Assembly (NCBI GenBank): GCA_009746045.1
Contig: RPFO01000050.1
Location: 2,849,216-2,913,215 of the forward strand
Source: Mesostigma viride
Lineage: Eukaryota > Streptophyta > Mesostigmatophyceae > Mesostigmatales > Mesostigmataceae
DNA: 64,000 bases
Reading direction: 5' to 3'
The position numbers were made by a program, and so were the translations under genes. The notes below the pieces were generated by a model, which made no database searches, was not told the origin of the DNA, and saw only the letters and a program-made list of their open reading frames with translations. This document shows, one piece after another, positions 32,219 to 43,639 of the stretch; position 1 is the stretch's first letter; every line of letters starts with the position of its first letter.

Positions 32219-32511
32219 ATTAATTAATTAGACTCGTGCTCCCGTTGGGGAGTCACGGAGCATTAACCCTGATGGATGGATGGATGGATGGGTGCAAACA
32301 GTCCTACCGGTCTAATCGATCTACATCGGCTACATACTACATCTATCTAACAGCATTCTAACTACTAGATAGATGTAGTATGTAGCCGATGTAGATAGAG
32401 TTAGCCCGGTAGGACTGATGGCACCCATCCATCCATCCATCCATCGGGGTTAATGCTCCGTGACTCCCCAACGGGAGCACGAGTCTAATTAATTAATTAA
32501 TTAATTAATTC
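32215..32511. repeat. Foldback of two inverted LINE 3' ends
   Basis: A LINE 3' end on the minus strand (tail, hairpin, GATGGATGG, CCTACCGGTCTA) meets its inverted copy near 32362, producing about 145-base arms with small differences. Both outer edges are (ATTA)n tails. Confidence 0.75.
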
Positions 32512-32810
32512 TAACTACAACATCTATCTAGGCAGCCGCACGCTGCCCTAGGGGAGCTAATATCTGGCGTGCCTCCCACGGGATTGCACACGCGGGCGCT
32601 TCCCCACTGGGGGGGGCTCGTTGTCCTCTACTATGACCTGGCCGCCCACTTGGCCTTGTCCATCATCTTCTTCCAAATCACAGAGAGGCCTAGGCCCCCC
32701 ATGTCTTAGGATGTATGATAGGCCATATGCCCCCTCTCAAGGGCTATGTGCTACATATACTCCCAACGGGTTTATGTTACAATTCAATTCAATTCAATTC
32801 ATTAAGCAGC
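32512..32810. mobile_element. LINE 3' fragments, one with an (AATTC)n tail
   Basis: 32521-32700 carries the ORF2 C-terminal coding end on the minus strand (same family as 46480-46722). 32700-32775 is a plus-strand 3' UTR end with ACTCCCAACGGG followed by four AATTC units instead of the usual AATT tail. Confidence 0.6.
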
Positions 32811-32869
32811 GGCGCCTGCAGGTAGTAGGGCACCTAGTATAGCTCGCACCAACCAGGTATCTAGACACC

Positions 32870-33360
32870 TCACGTGGCCCCCCCGCAGGACTGCGACCAG
32901 CTCAGCCTGGCCGGCACCTCCTGACGTGGGCCGGGCCCCCTGATGTTAGACGCCGCAAGGCCCGCACCTTCAAAGAACACTGAGATAGTGAGAGGACATG
33001 GGGGGCCTAGGCCTCTCCGTGATTTGGAAGAAGATGATGGACATTAAGGCCAAGTGGGCCCAGGTCATAGAGGACAACGAGCCCACCCCTGTGGGGAAGC
33101 GCCCGCGTGTGCAAACCCGTGGGAGGCACGCCAGACAGCTCCCCTAGTAGGGCACCGTTAGGCTGTCTAGATAGATGTTGTAGTTAGAATGCTGTTAGAT
33201 AGATGTCGTAGGTAGCTGATGTAGATAGATTAGACCGGTAGGACTGTTTGCACCCATCCATCCATCCATCCATCCATCCATCCATCCATCCATCCATCCA
33301 TCCATCCATCCATCCATCCATCCATCCATCCATCCATCCATCCATCCATCCATCCATCAA
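32870..33360 (+). mobile_element. LINE 3' part with ORF2 C-terminus and (CATC)n array
   Basis: The plus strand contains DVRRRKARTFKE-type coding remnants, then the KWAQVIEDNEP-like end and VGKRPRVQ. A 3' UTR follows (GATGTCGTAGGTAGCTGATG, GACCGGTAGGACTGTTTGCA), then about 27 CATC units (33250-33358). The frame is broken. Confidence 0.6.
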
Positions 33361-33540
33361 ATTAATTAATTAGACGGCGTGCTCCCGTTGGGGAGTCACG
33401 GAGCATTAACCCCGATGGATGGATGGGTGGGTGCAAACAGTCCTACCGGTCTAAGCTAATATCTACATCAGCTACCTACGACATCTATCTAACAGCAACT
33501 AACTACAACATCTATCTATACAGCATCATGTGGCCCTAGG
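33361..33540 (-). mobile_element. LINE 3' end, minus strand
   Basis: From a short (ATTA)n tail, the GTGCTCCCGTTGGGGAG hairpin arm, a few GATG units and the CCTACCGGTCTA block. It is the inverted counterpart of the copy ending at 33360. Confidence 0.6.
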
Positions 33541-33585
33541 GGAGCTGTCTGGCGTGCCTCCCGTGGGTGTGCACACGCGGGGGAC

Positions 33586-34190
33586 GTGACCATTGCCATG
33601 GCCATTCGCCTGCTAGGCCCAGCTGGCCTGATTCTGGTTACCATGGCCACCGTGAACGACCAGAAACGGGTAATGGGAGCCCGTCGTCTGCTCCTCAACA
33701 AGGGCAGCATCATCAGCATGGATGAAGACTACACCCCGGCACAGCTGGCGGCGAGGAGCAAGTGTTGGAATCACGAGCAGGTGGTGGTGGCACGAGCCGG
33801 GTACGTACCGGGGGGTAAGCGCGCGTGCAGCTGCGTCTGTTGCCGGATGGTCGCTTTGGTGCTTACCTGGGTGGTGTCCGTGTAGACACCGACAATGTGG
33901 AGTCTCGTGACAAGCAGAAGGTAGAGTCTCGTCACAAGCGTGCAGCCCCTGGTGATTCGAGTAAGTAGACAACCCCGGGTACTCGTCGGCTCGCGGCTAA
34001 CAGGCTTCGGGGACATGCAGCCCCTAAACAGTCCCCTAGCTGTTCAACTCCCATGCCTCGACCTAGCAGTCGGGTGATAGACATGGTGGTGCCGGTATTT
34101 CGGGCTACAACTTCATCTGTCAACTGTCAGATTCGTAAAACCCGCCAACGTACGAGTGCTAGATTACCTACGCCTCGGCCCGTTGTGCAA
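33586..34190 (+). pseudogene. LINE ORF1 C-terminal part and spacer, plus strand
   Basis: The frame reads AIRLLGPAGLILVTMATVND, then SIISMDEDYTPAQLAARSK, nearly the same as 22508-22971. The downstream spacer (33970-34080) also matches the inverse of 22350-22460. The N-terminal part is missing. Confidence 0.7.
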
Positions 34191-34194
34191 TTAA

Positions 34195-34864
34195 GTTAAA
34201 TTAAATTATAATGATGGGCTCCGTTGGGAGATCATGTAGCACATATTCCCATGGATGGATGGAGGGGGGGCAAAGCCGCGAAACCGAACTAATCTAACTC
34301 TAAGCTAATCTAATCTACTGAAAACCAGCTACTTATTCTACTCAGTGCTCAAAGCACCCCTTCCGCTTGGGGGGAGAGGGTTTGCCCACAGGGGCGGGCG
34401 TATGAGCCTGGACAATGGTTTTCCACCTCCTCTTGTCCTGCATAGCAGTCCAAGCAAGAGAGAGGTAGTGAATGCGATTTTCAAACTGCGCTGGGACCAC
34501 TTGAGGTTGATCAGCCATCAACTGCTGTGGGTAGGTCATGACATGTTTGCCTACCTTCTTAGGAATGTCCTTCTTAGGGCCAGGCCAGGTCAGGATATGC
34601 CGGCGTCCTGGCTGGCCAAGCCGCTGTGGGCCGGCCAGACCGAGGCCAGGCGGTGTCTACCTGGCTGGTGCGAGCAAGATGTCCTACGAATGCTATCCTA
34701 CGCTGTCTAATCTCGTCCGAAATGCGAGGCATGCCCTGGTACAAAGATTCTAGATGCCTATGCGTGTCAAACCCTACATTCAGGGCCTGACGGAGCATCC
34801 TGGTTACCGTGCCGTTTAGCTTGGCCGCCAGCGTTGTGCAATCATCCCCGAATACCCAGAGCAA
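34195..34864 (-). pseudogene. LINE ORF2 C-terminal region and 3' end, minus strand
   Basis: The minus strand shows LAAKLNGTVTRMLRQALNVG, LESLYQGMPRISDEIRQRRI and AFVGHLAR, the conserved post-polymerase block of LINE ORF2. Later come DKRRWKTIVQAHTPAPVGKP and a 3' end with a CTCCGTTGGGAG hairpin. The frame is broken near 34540-34580. Confidence 0.75.
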
Positions 34865-34869
34865 GCGTT

Positions 34870-35440
34870 AGGCTCGCATCCTACGCTTGCAGGACAAAAT
34901 CAATGCGATGAAAAGCACTATTTTCCTTCCGCTTCCATCCCCTCCGTTCCATCCCCACCCCCACCTCCCGCTAGTCAACGTTTTGACCCTCCTAGCTTAT
35001 TATGGGCCCGTTTATGGGGCTCGGGTGTCGTTGCGTCATGTTGTGAAGGGCTCTCATTTTCCCCATGTAGTACTGCGTTGTGTTTGTGATGCTAATGAAA
35101 AATAGCTCCAGTGGCCCAATGGGCCTGAGTTTTGTTCCACAGAGCCTGCATATATTGTTGCCCATAGCTCGTGCAAGAAGCCAGATTTTTTTCATGAACC
35201 ATTTGTGAATAAGCACATGACTTGTGACCTAGGGTCACCAAATCGCGGCCATGGGTACGGTAAGTTGGCTTCGAAGTTTAAGAAACAATGTGCTACAGCT
35301 AGTGACAGGCATGACATCGTGGGGATCATCGCGCTACGCACTGCTCGACTCATACGCACTGCGCACATACGCACGTATGAGTATGTAATATCAAGGAGAC
35401 AACCAGCGCAGGCCAGAAATCGGGAGAATCCGGACCATGG
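34870..35440. other. Mixed LINE debris, no gene recognised
   Basis: 34870-34975 matches the inverse of 22080-22190 (CTTGCAGGACAAAAT... then GATGAAAAGCACTATTT), the N-terminal ORF2 region. 35380-35430 holds the CAAGGAGACAACCAGCGCAG repeat that recurs at 36900. Confidence 0.4.
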
Positions 35441-36793
35441 TAGCTCGTGCCCCCCCCGCAGGTCTGCGACCAGCTCAGCCTGGCCGGCACCTCCCGTGAC
35501 GTGGGCCGGGCGCCCAGTCATGTTAGACGCTGCAAGCTAGGCCCGCACCTTCAAAGCACAGCTAGTAGAAGACATGGGGGGCCTAGGCCTCTCCGTGATT
35601 TGGACGAAGATGATGGACAAGGCCAAGTGGGCCCAGGTCATAGAGGACCACGAGCCCACCCCTGTGGGGAAGCGCCCGCGTACACGTGCAAACCCGTGGG
35701 AGGCACGCCAGCCAGCTCCCCTAGGGCAGCGTGAGGCTGTCTAGATATATGTTGTAGTTAGAATTCTGTTAGATAGATGTCGTAGGTAGCTGATGTCGAT
35801 AGATTAGACCGGTAGGACTGTTTGCACCCATCCATCCATCCATCCATCCATCCATCCATCCATCCATCCATCCATCCATCCATCCATCCATCCATCCATC
35901 CATCCATCCATCCATCCATCCATCCATCCATCCATCCATCCATCCATCCATCCATCCATCCATCCATCCATCCATCCATCCATCCATCCATCCATCCATC
36001 CATCCATCCATCCATCCATCCATCCATCCATCCATCCATCCATCCATCCATCCATCCATCCATCCATCCATCCATCCATCCATCCATCCATCCATCCATC
36101 CATCCATCCATCCATCCATCCATCCATCCATCCATCCATCCATCCATCCATCCATCCATCCATCCATCCATCCATCCATCCATCCATCCATCCATCCATC
36201 CATCCATCCATCCATCCATCCATCCATCCATCCATCCATCCATCCATCCATCCATCCATCCATCCATCCATCCATCCATCCATCCATCCATCCATCCATC
36301 CATCCATCCATCCATCCATCCATCCATCCATCCATCCATCCATCCATCCATCCATCCATCCATCCATCCATCCATCCATCCATCCATCCATCCATCCATC
36401 CATCCATCCATCCATCCATCCATCCATCCATCCATCCATCCATCCATCCATCCATCCATCCATCCATCCATCCATCCATCCATCCATCCATCCATCCATC
36501 CATCCATCCATCCATCCATCCATCCATCCATCCATCCATCCATCCATCCATCCATCCATCCATCCATCCATCCATCCATCCATCCATCCATCCATCCATC
36601 CATCCATCCATCCATCCATCCATCCATCCATCCATCCATCCATCCATCCATCCATCCATCCATCCATCCATCCATCCATCCATCCATCCATCCATCCATC
36701 CATCCATCCATCCATCCATCCATCCATCGGGGTTGATGCTCCGTGACTCCCCGGCCAACGGGAGCACGAGTCTAATTAATTAATTAATTAATG
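35441..36793 (+). mobile_element. LINE 3' part with ORF2 C-terminus and a 900-base (CATC)n array
   Basis: The C-terminal ORF2 coding remnant (35455-35735) is followed by a 3' UTR (35740-35826), the CATC array, GGGGTTGATGCTCCGTGAC, the GGGAGCACGAGTC hairpin arm and an (ATTA)n tail. The order is the same as at 32870-33360 and, inverted, at 46290-46720. Confidence 0.7.
35827..36728. repeat. (CATC)n microsatellite, about 225 copies
   Basis: About 900 bases of perfect tetranucleotide inside the LINE 3' UTR. All long frames here (HPSI or DGWM repeats) are artefacts. Confidence 0.97.
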
Positions 36794-37060
36794 GTAGCTC
36801 GAGCCTGCCGTTATCTAATTGTCCGCGTGTTCGAGTCGTTCAGGATGATTGAATATGAATGGTGATGGAAATGTGTAGCCTAATTGTGCATTGAAATTAT
36901 CAAGGAGACAACCAGCGCAGGCCGGCCAGAAATCGGGAGAATCCGGACCATGGTAGCTCGAGCCTGCCGTTATCTTGTCCGCGTGTTCGAGTCGTTCAGG
37001 ATGATGAAGATGAATGGTGATGGAAATGTGTAGCCTTGTGCATTGAAATTATGGTTGGCT
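36794..37060. repeat. Direct repeat pair of about 110 bases
   Basis: The block GGTAGCTCGAGCCTGCCGTT ... GTGCATTGAAATTAT occurs at 36794-36898 and 36952-37050. The first copy has small insertions (TAAT, TGAA). They are separated by the CAAGGAGACAACCAGCGCAG block. Confidence 0.75.
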
Positions 37061-37690
37061 TACGTGTAGAGCGACTGGATGACCTAGACGGTGGGGCCGG
37101 AAACAGCTTGCTTGATCAGGGCGTGTGTTTCGAGCCTCTGGCCATGAGTGTCACATATACGCAAATCGCACATACGCACCGTACGCACTGCTCGATGATT
37201 TGTCGCGCAGGCATGACATCGTGAGGATCACCTAATCAATCATATGTCGTGGTGAGACAAACAAAACTGATCAAGCCCGCTATGTGGCAAAACGAGCTTT
37301 ACCTGAGTGTTCAATTAGTGCTGATTGTGTGCATGCACTAGGGGATTCATTAGAAATAATAGGCTGCATCAGAGCCAGCGCTTGCATTTCGGAAGACTTT
37401 CCAAGAGCATCATCCTCTCCACGCCAATCCTGAAGCTCGAACTTTTAAATCCGGCCACCTCATGAACCCTGAGCTTGGTTCATGAAACCAGAGTCCAACC
37501 ACATCTCCCGCGGCCTTCGCGTTTTTCCTCTCAGACAACTACCCTAATACTTCCACGACGTTGGATCGCCATGCGTCCAGGAATTGTTGTCTCACCTAAC
37601 ATTGGAGTGGTTGCCTCACACTATAGCTTGAAGGTATAGTGTGTAGATTTGCGTTTGCAAAGCACGGTTTCCTGGCCAGGGTAAAAATGC
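37061..37690. other. Intergenic, no gene recognised; 3' side of RRP43
   Basis: Short frames only. The last 100 bases would be the 3' UTR of the minus-strand exosome gene. Confidence 0.4.
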
Positions 37691-37691
37691 C

Positions 37692-38651
37692 TCAGGCCCC
37701 GTCGGGGGGAAATGCCTGATCCAAGGCCGCGGCTAACTCTATCACCCGCATCTTTGCTGCCTCGATGCAGTCCCAAATGACCGCCGTGGACGCCGGCTTG
37801 GCGCCACCTGGCTTATACACAGACACGAGCCCGTGGCCGTGTGACTCATCGGTAATAATGACCGTGACGGATGCCTCCAACAGCACCTCTTCCTCCGAGG
37901 TCGGATCCACTATGAAGTACTTACTGTACAGGCCACACGTGAGTGAATATGGGGTTGGGCCGAGCTGCAACCGCCTCGCCGGGAGCTCGGTGAAACCTTC
38001 CTCCATGATCCTGATTTCCGCAACGAGCCCTCGGGATGCCAGCATACTCAACGACGGGCCGACTAGCCCACTCTTGGAGAGCGTGATTGCAGGCAGGGTG
38101 ACGTCGCGGAGTGCTGAGACGGTCGCGAGCACGGCCGCGTCCAACAAGCCGCCGTCGTGATCTAGACAGTAGAGGTCGAGATTGACGAGCCACGCGGACT
38201 TCCCCTCCGCGATCAGAAGATCTTCGAGCGGGAGAAACCCGCAGCCAGCGACTGCATTTTTTAGCTGTTCCCCAATAGCATATGCCATGGCGGGTCGTTT
38301 CCCCGGCTTCAGGTCCGGCGCGCACAAGGGTGGTAACTCCAAGGTGATTTCCAGGCGGCCTTGTCGGGGAAATTTCTCGTCGGGCTGGCATACCTGCAGT
38401 TTGACACCGGCGATCACCGTGGTGTTGCCAATTTTTACCAATGCCGAGCCGTCCGTCGTCGTGACGGCACCTGGGGTTACCTCCGGCAACCTCCCCCGGC
38501 CCAAAGGTCGCCCATCCGGACGTATCCCCTCGGCAAGAAACCTTTCCAGAAATTCTTCGGGATAGATGCGGCGAAATGCTTCGGCCTCGAGCTCTTTACT
38601 TTCTGACTTCACAGCTGCTGCCATGCTGCAACTGTGTCCAACACCGCCCAA
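37692..38651 (-). CDS. RRP43: Exosome complex component RRP43 (EXOSC8-like), single exon
   Basis: An intact 319-codon frame with an RNase PH fold. EAFRRIYPEEFLERFLAEGI and RPDGRPLGRGR open the domain, as in all exosome ring subunits. Next come TDGSALVKIGNTTVIAGVKL, the RLEITLELPPLCAP strand, GKSAWLVNLDLYCLDHDGGL, and the RNase PH C-terminal part from SKYFIVDPTSEEE to the end. RRP43 is one of six PH-like subunits forming the catalytically inactive ring that threads RNA to the exonuclease in nucleus and cytoplasm. The N-terminus could instead begin at the internal methionine at 38624 (MAAAVKSE), which fits the family better. No intron is needed. It is the only undamaged host gene in the window. 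Confidence 0.93.
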   Translation of the reverse strand: MGGVGHSCSMAAAVKSESKELEAEAFRRIYPEEFLERFLAEGIRPDGRPLGRGRLPEVTPGAVTTTDGSALVKIGNTTVIAGVKLQVCQPDEKFPRQGRLEITLELPPLCAPDLKPGKRPAMAYAIGEQLKNAVAGCGFLPLEDLLIAEGKSAWLVNLDLYCLDHDGGLLDAAVLATVSALRDVTLPAITLSKSGLVGPSLSMLASRGLVAEIRIMEEGFTELPARRLQLGPTPYSLTCGLYSKYFIVDPTSEEEVLLEASVTVIITDESHGHGLVSVYKPGGAKPASTAVIWDCIEAAKMRVIELAAALDQAFPPDGA

Positions 38652-39187
38652 ATTTAAAATTAATTTATCTAACTAAGATAACAACATGTAACTATAACTG
38701 TTTACGACAACGTGCTTGTTAATCCCCCGGTGCTCCTGTGCATCCTGACAGGTGGCCTTCGAGTCTGAAAAGAAAACGATGCCATCAATTACGAATTACG
38801 AAGGCGCAGGTGGTGGGGACCTGCAATGCCATCACACGTCTCAACCCGGCACACTGGAGCGCGCTGGTAGAATTTGGGTAATGTCTGGCGTAAGAAAGTG
38901 TTCGTGTTAGAGGAAGTCCGCCTGCGTCTTTTGTTTTTGCCTGGCAGCCATGCCCGTAAGCTCTCGTCAGTTGTAGGTGGTGTATGCTGACGGCGAGCAC
39001 TTCGGAACTGCCCCACAGGCTTCGCACGGTCGAAACTTCTGTCGCCCGCACCAGGCCACGTTGGCGAAACGCATGTGAGTCATGCCGCCCACGCGTCCAG
39101 CAGCTCGTCCAGCAGACCAGCACGCAGGAGCTCACGCAGGCGTCAACAGCTGTCAAGCCCGTGCCCAGTGGCCAGTATTGATGCAGA

Positions 39188-39285
39188 TTGCCGAGTCTAT
39201 ACGGAATTTAAGGTAAAACCGAACCGGTCATTTTTTTGAGGCCGAGTCTATACGGAATTTAAGGTAAAACCGAACCGTTTTAATT
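39188..39285. repeat. Tandem pair of about 41 bases with spacer
   Basis: GCCGAGTCTATACGGAATTT ... AAACCGAACCG occurs at 39190-39229 and 39242-39280; a shorter AAACCGAACCGGTCATTTTT echo is at 39365-39384. Confidence 0.7.
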
Positions 39286-39676
39286 AGGATTCGCTGATAC
39301 TCATTTCCCCTCTCACCTCTTTGGTCCATAATTGGCTAATAAAAATATACCCATTTCCCCGAAAAAACCGAACCGGTCATTTTTAGGCGCCAGGCATGGC
39401 ATTATTGTTTACCAGGCAATATTAGCTGCTAGCATCTGATCTTGGCCTTACCGTGCATGTCAGGCTATGTCAGGCATGTCCACCCGGGGTCACGTGATGG
39501 ACCTGGACCTGTGCTGTGAGGCAGGCCGCAAATTATAATGATGATTGGCGTAATTGAAGCCCTCAGACAGCAATTACTGCAGCAGTATCTGGTGCAGCCA
39601 TGCAGGGCCGGTCGGCTGCAATTTTTCATGTTTAGACATCTTGTCAACTATCGTGGATTTGACTAACTTCTTCTAC

Positions 39677-39865
39677 TTATTCCCAAAGCAGCTCGCGGCC
39701 GCAGAAGACCACCCAATTAACGACGACGATGGCCAGCATGATCACAACGAAAGGCATGCACTTGAATGACTCCCAACGCCGCCGAAAATTGCCTGGACGA
39801 GTGTAGCCAAACATTCTAGCCAAAGACAATTTGATAAGGGCAGCTCTCGATGATAGCTGGATCAC
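39677..39865 (-). CDS. Possible last exon with one membrane span
   Basis: The minus-strand end of this frame reads FRRRWESFKCMPFVVIMLAI, then VVVNWVVFC and a stop. This is a clear hydrophobic span of about 20 residues near the C-terminus. A CAG acceptor before GCAATTTTC would make it an exon starting around 39795. No partner exons could be joined with confidence. Confidence 0.2.
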   Translation of the reverse strand: MIQLSSRAALIKLSLARMFGYTRPGNFRRRWESFKCMPFVVIMLAIVVVNWVVFCGRELLWE

Positions 39866-39894
39866 TCATGTACTTGTGCGTTTGACCACGTTTG

Positions 39895-40016
39895 ATCGGC
39901 CCTTGACAGCAATTCATCGCCGTATGTAACCTCCGAGGTCGCATCGCTCGCATGCAGCAAGATGCGCACATTGGCGACGTCGCCGCATGCGTGCAGAAGA
40001 TCTAGCTCAAGGGGCG
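39895..40016 (-). pseudogene. Possible ankyrin-repeat-like fragment
   Basis: One frame reads PLELDLLHACGDVANVRILL followed by HASDATSEV, which resembles an ankyrin repeat (LLHA-CGDV-VRILL). It is short, has a stop upstream in the same frame, and might join the membrane-span frame at 39677-39865. The family assignment rests on this one motif. Confidence 0.25.
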
Positions 40017-40249
40017 ATTTCGTTTAGTTTCTTGCCGGACGATACCGTTATCGAACCATTTGAGGATGGTTGTGCGAGGCCGCTCGGCCGCCAGGGCTCG
40101 CGTGATCTTTCTGCTCCCGTTTCTAGCCGTCGTTGGAGCAGGTAACTCTTCCCTGCTGGACACTCTCGAGAGGGCGCAACTGATCAGTAGATTATCTGAA
40201 ATAGGAACAACTTGACAATCCAGTAGCACAGTCGCAAAGTTCATGAGCT

Positions 40250-41890
40250 TGGGTGCTGTCGTGGTAGGAATGCAGCTGCATGGACGACGTAGTATAGAGC
40301 CGAGTTTAACGAATATGAGGCTTCTGTTGGCGGTTGTGATATCGGCTGGTAAATCTGAAGTAAGGAAGGTGCCGCGCGCATTTGCCAGGGTACGATGGAG
40401 CCGATTACGGCGGTAGGGGCGGCCCAGGTCGAGGGTGATTTGCAGGGGTGGAAAGGCAGCAATTCACATGGGCTCATGGAGGATTGGATCTGATATGATG
40501 TCCACAATGCTTGGTTGGGTAAGCCTTCAAATGACCAGCCGGCGGTCCAAGTGACTCAGTGCATTGCTGGAGTCACTGGAAATCACTGGAAATCACAGGA
40601 CATCACTGGAGTTCAAAGGAAAACCTGACGATACACAGATAGCCCTGGAAGCACGGGAAAGAGCCCTGGGACGGTGAGATCCAGGGCGAGAGGCACCTCC
40701 ACGGTAGGATGTTTTGGTGGCATCCCATATACTTTATATACTCTGTACTGTTGCTATGTATACCACCGTCGATTAGGCCCATAACATCCATAACTTTTAT
40801 AGTTTCCATGATCACATCCATAGGCATCCTAGGGTTGTCTATACTTGGCTGCACGTATATATTATAATGGTGTAATATTGTGGCAGGACACGGTACAACA
40901 GGGCCTGGCGTGGCGTGAATTCGGTTAAAGTCATGACGCCATCTGGTTTAACAACTTCATGCCTTGGGTCATGCCTCATGTCTGGTGGGATACATGCTCA
41001 TCACATCCGCGCCTTGGGTGGCTGTGGGCATGCATCTGGCCCATCATCGGCTCCCAACCGGGTGCTGCGACCTGTCACGGCGCGCAGTGTTCCTCCTGCT
41101 GCAATCCGCAATCCTTGGTACGTAGCTCCTTTCGGTTTGTCGTTACGTTCGTCCTTGAGCGTTGTGGGTTTGTGAGTCTGGGCCATTTGCACGTACGTTT
41201 GGGTGGCCAGGGGCATGGGAACCTAGCCACCCCAATATGTCACATATCGCCCATTATTGGCCATTCACCCCTATGCATCACCTATTTGCAACTTTTGTCC
41301 AGTGTCCATGGTCCACTTTCCATCGTCTATCATCCAGGGTCTTTTGTCCCTATCTTTTTGGGTCCTTGCCTCGCCAGTGTTGCGTGCTCCCTCACGGCCC
41401 AACTAGGGGAGCAACATGTTTAGGGAGCCACCCTGGGGAGCATTCCCTGAGGACGTCCGAAGCACTTTGAGCGATTCCCTGAGGACGAAGCACTTTGAGC
41501 GATTCCCTGAGGACGAAGCACTGCGAACCATTCCCTGAGGAAGAAGCACTCGGGTTCCAGGAACCAAGGAGCAATAGTCTAAGCAGCCTGCTGCCTCCCG
41601 TCTGCGCTCACACCCGATGCCATGTTTTGATTCTTAATTGCGATTATTCTTTCTTTATTCATTTATTTGTGTGTGTGTGTGTGTGTTTTCCTTGTACAAG
41701 AGTGTATGCTCCCTGACGCGGATCGGTTTCTTGCCGGGATTAAGTAACGACACTTCATGTTAAACTAAGGTAGAAAAGTCACACTCGCACGCGACACAAA
41801 TTGCTTCCTTCCATCTGGCCTTGGAGTTTCCGCAAGATAACCCCCAGTATTAACTACATACACTTGTACAGCTACGTCACACTGGTCATC
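40250..41890. other. Intergenic; short tandem repeat, no gene recognised
   Basis: At 41457-41545 the unit GATTCCCTGAGGACGAAGCA is present about four times (about 27-base period, with decay). A (GT)n run is at 41670-41686. I found no coding sequence. Confidence 0.4.
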
Positions 41891-41899
41891 TGACATGTT

Positions 41900-43440
41900 T
41901 TGGCCCGCCACCCAATTGGTTGTGTTTCCAACGCAGGATCCTACCACCCCGCGCCCGCGTTGTCCCTCCTGATTGGAGGATCACCAAGTCATACCGTCCC
42001 TGAGAACATTCAGGGGGGTAAGAATATCCAGGGGCTGGACCCACCCACGCCTGCCAGCATTATTCATGAAGCGTTCTCAATGAAGAATAACAGGACTTCC
42101 CCTGTATACATCTCGTCGAGGAAGCTCCTCCCAACCTCGCTACTTCTGCCACCTCCTGTACCTGCACCACCGCCAGCATCATTATCGGCTACCGCACACA
42201 TGTTGCCCCTGGTAGCAACCTCGAAAGGGCCTCCCGTGCCGCGCCGTATGCCCGAGGGGATGCACCCCTGCACAGCACCTGGTCAAACCTGGGCCACTGG
42301 GGCGCCCTGCTGCGCCAGTGATGGCAAGTTCACGTGCGGCTGGGGCGGCAGTATTCATGGTCCCTTACTAGTGGGTCATGGCAAGCCATTCGGTGATGAA
42401 TTCAAGCAGTCAGATGTGGAGGATTTGATGGCAGTGCTGCCAGATGATGAGCTCCACGGCGACAGCGCATTGGCTGGCTTGACAGCCCACAATGGCGCCA
42501 TCGCTGACGGCCGTTACGACAACCTCCTGGAATCCGCCTCCTTACAACTGGCGTCGTCCGAGCGTGAGGGCATCGCCACCCCCTTGGAAGAACGGTTTGA
42601 CTGTGAGATGTTCAACGACTGGTACTGCGACTGTAGTGATGGCAGCGACGAGCCCCGCACGCCCGCGTGCGCGTCCCTGGGGGTCATGTTTGCTTGCACC
42701 GCCGAGAACAAGACCATCCCCGCGTCCATGGTCGGTGACGGCATCTGTAAGTTGATTAGCGTCCTAACTGGTCAATGGCACCCACGTTAATATGTGTGTG
42801 TTTTTTAGTAGCTTTTACCCCCGCGCCCATGGTTGATGATCGATGGCAATGTCTACAAGTTCATTACTAGTCACGTTATAGTCCCAACTGGTGCCCAGGT
42901 TATCTTTGTTAATATTGGTGGCTTTGTCCTCATTCATTACTAAAGTTGGTTTGGTCCCAGTGCCCAGGGTATCCTTGTTCATATTGGTTACTATAGTCCT
43001 CATTCATTGCCACTATCGTTTTAATCCCAACTCAGTGGTGCCCAGGAAATCGTGCGAGACGTGCAACACTAATGTGGTAACCAATTTTGTCACTTCCCCA
43101 ATTGCAAAATAAATGACATAAACTCCATAGCAGCCCACGTTGATATTTTTTTCCTTTGAAATGTTTTGCAAAGCACCGCTTGGCATCTTTTGGCCATGCC
43201 CTCTGCGCTGCCTGCCCTTTGACCTAGTTAACCTTTCTGCCCACGCTGTCTTTGGATTTTTCTGCTCCTCATGGTTGCGTTTGGTTGTGGTCACTACTTT
43301 TTCCTCGTGCAACTTACTCTCAGGTGACTGCTGTGATGGGGAAGACGAAAAGCGACGGGACAGCAGCGGGGCGCCACGTCTCCCGCCGTGCCCAAACAAG
43401 TGCCCTTCAAAGTTGAGGTTTTGGAACGGATCCAACCAGT
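41900..43440 (+). CDS. Glucosidase II beta-subunit-like cysteine-rich region, partial
   Basis: The first exon (41900 or later, to 42746) ends in ERFDCEMFNDWYCDCSDGSD, the first LDLa-like module of glucosidase II beta (PRKCSH). It continues with ACASLGVMFACTAENKTIPA and GDGIC. A GTAAGT donor after 42746 joins a CAG acceptor at 43323 in phase and restores GIC-DCCDGEDE and CPNKC, the second module. In the family this subunit binds the catalytic alpha subunit and retains it in the ER for N-glycan trimming. The coiled coil and the MRH domain are not seen; an in-frame stop follows at 43440 and LINE debris begins near 43640. The upstream 200 residues are unusual for the family, so the true start is unknown. 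Confidence 0.6.
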
Positions 43441-43639
43441 AACTGACAACAGGGAGAATGTAAACATGTTTACGATGCAATAGGTTTGAGGTTGCAAGGA
43501 TGCGAATTCTAGCAGTGCTGCATCCATGCAGCCTGGCGCAGGGTTGCCAGTATGATTAATCCTGCATATGAACACACGATATTTGCATGCAGACAGAGTC
43601 GAAAAATTATGTATATGCACATGCGCTCATGCTATCAGG

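Noticed and set aside
35758-36767. Long frames encoding MDGW or HPSI repeats (also at 16987-17395)
   Set aside because: They are translations of a perfect tetranucleotide array, open in several frames on both strands; no start context or flanking coding sequence.
40915-41470. Overlapping frames of 86-154 codons
   Set aside because: No recognisable domain, several frames open at once, and no splice or start context.
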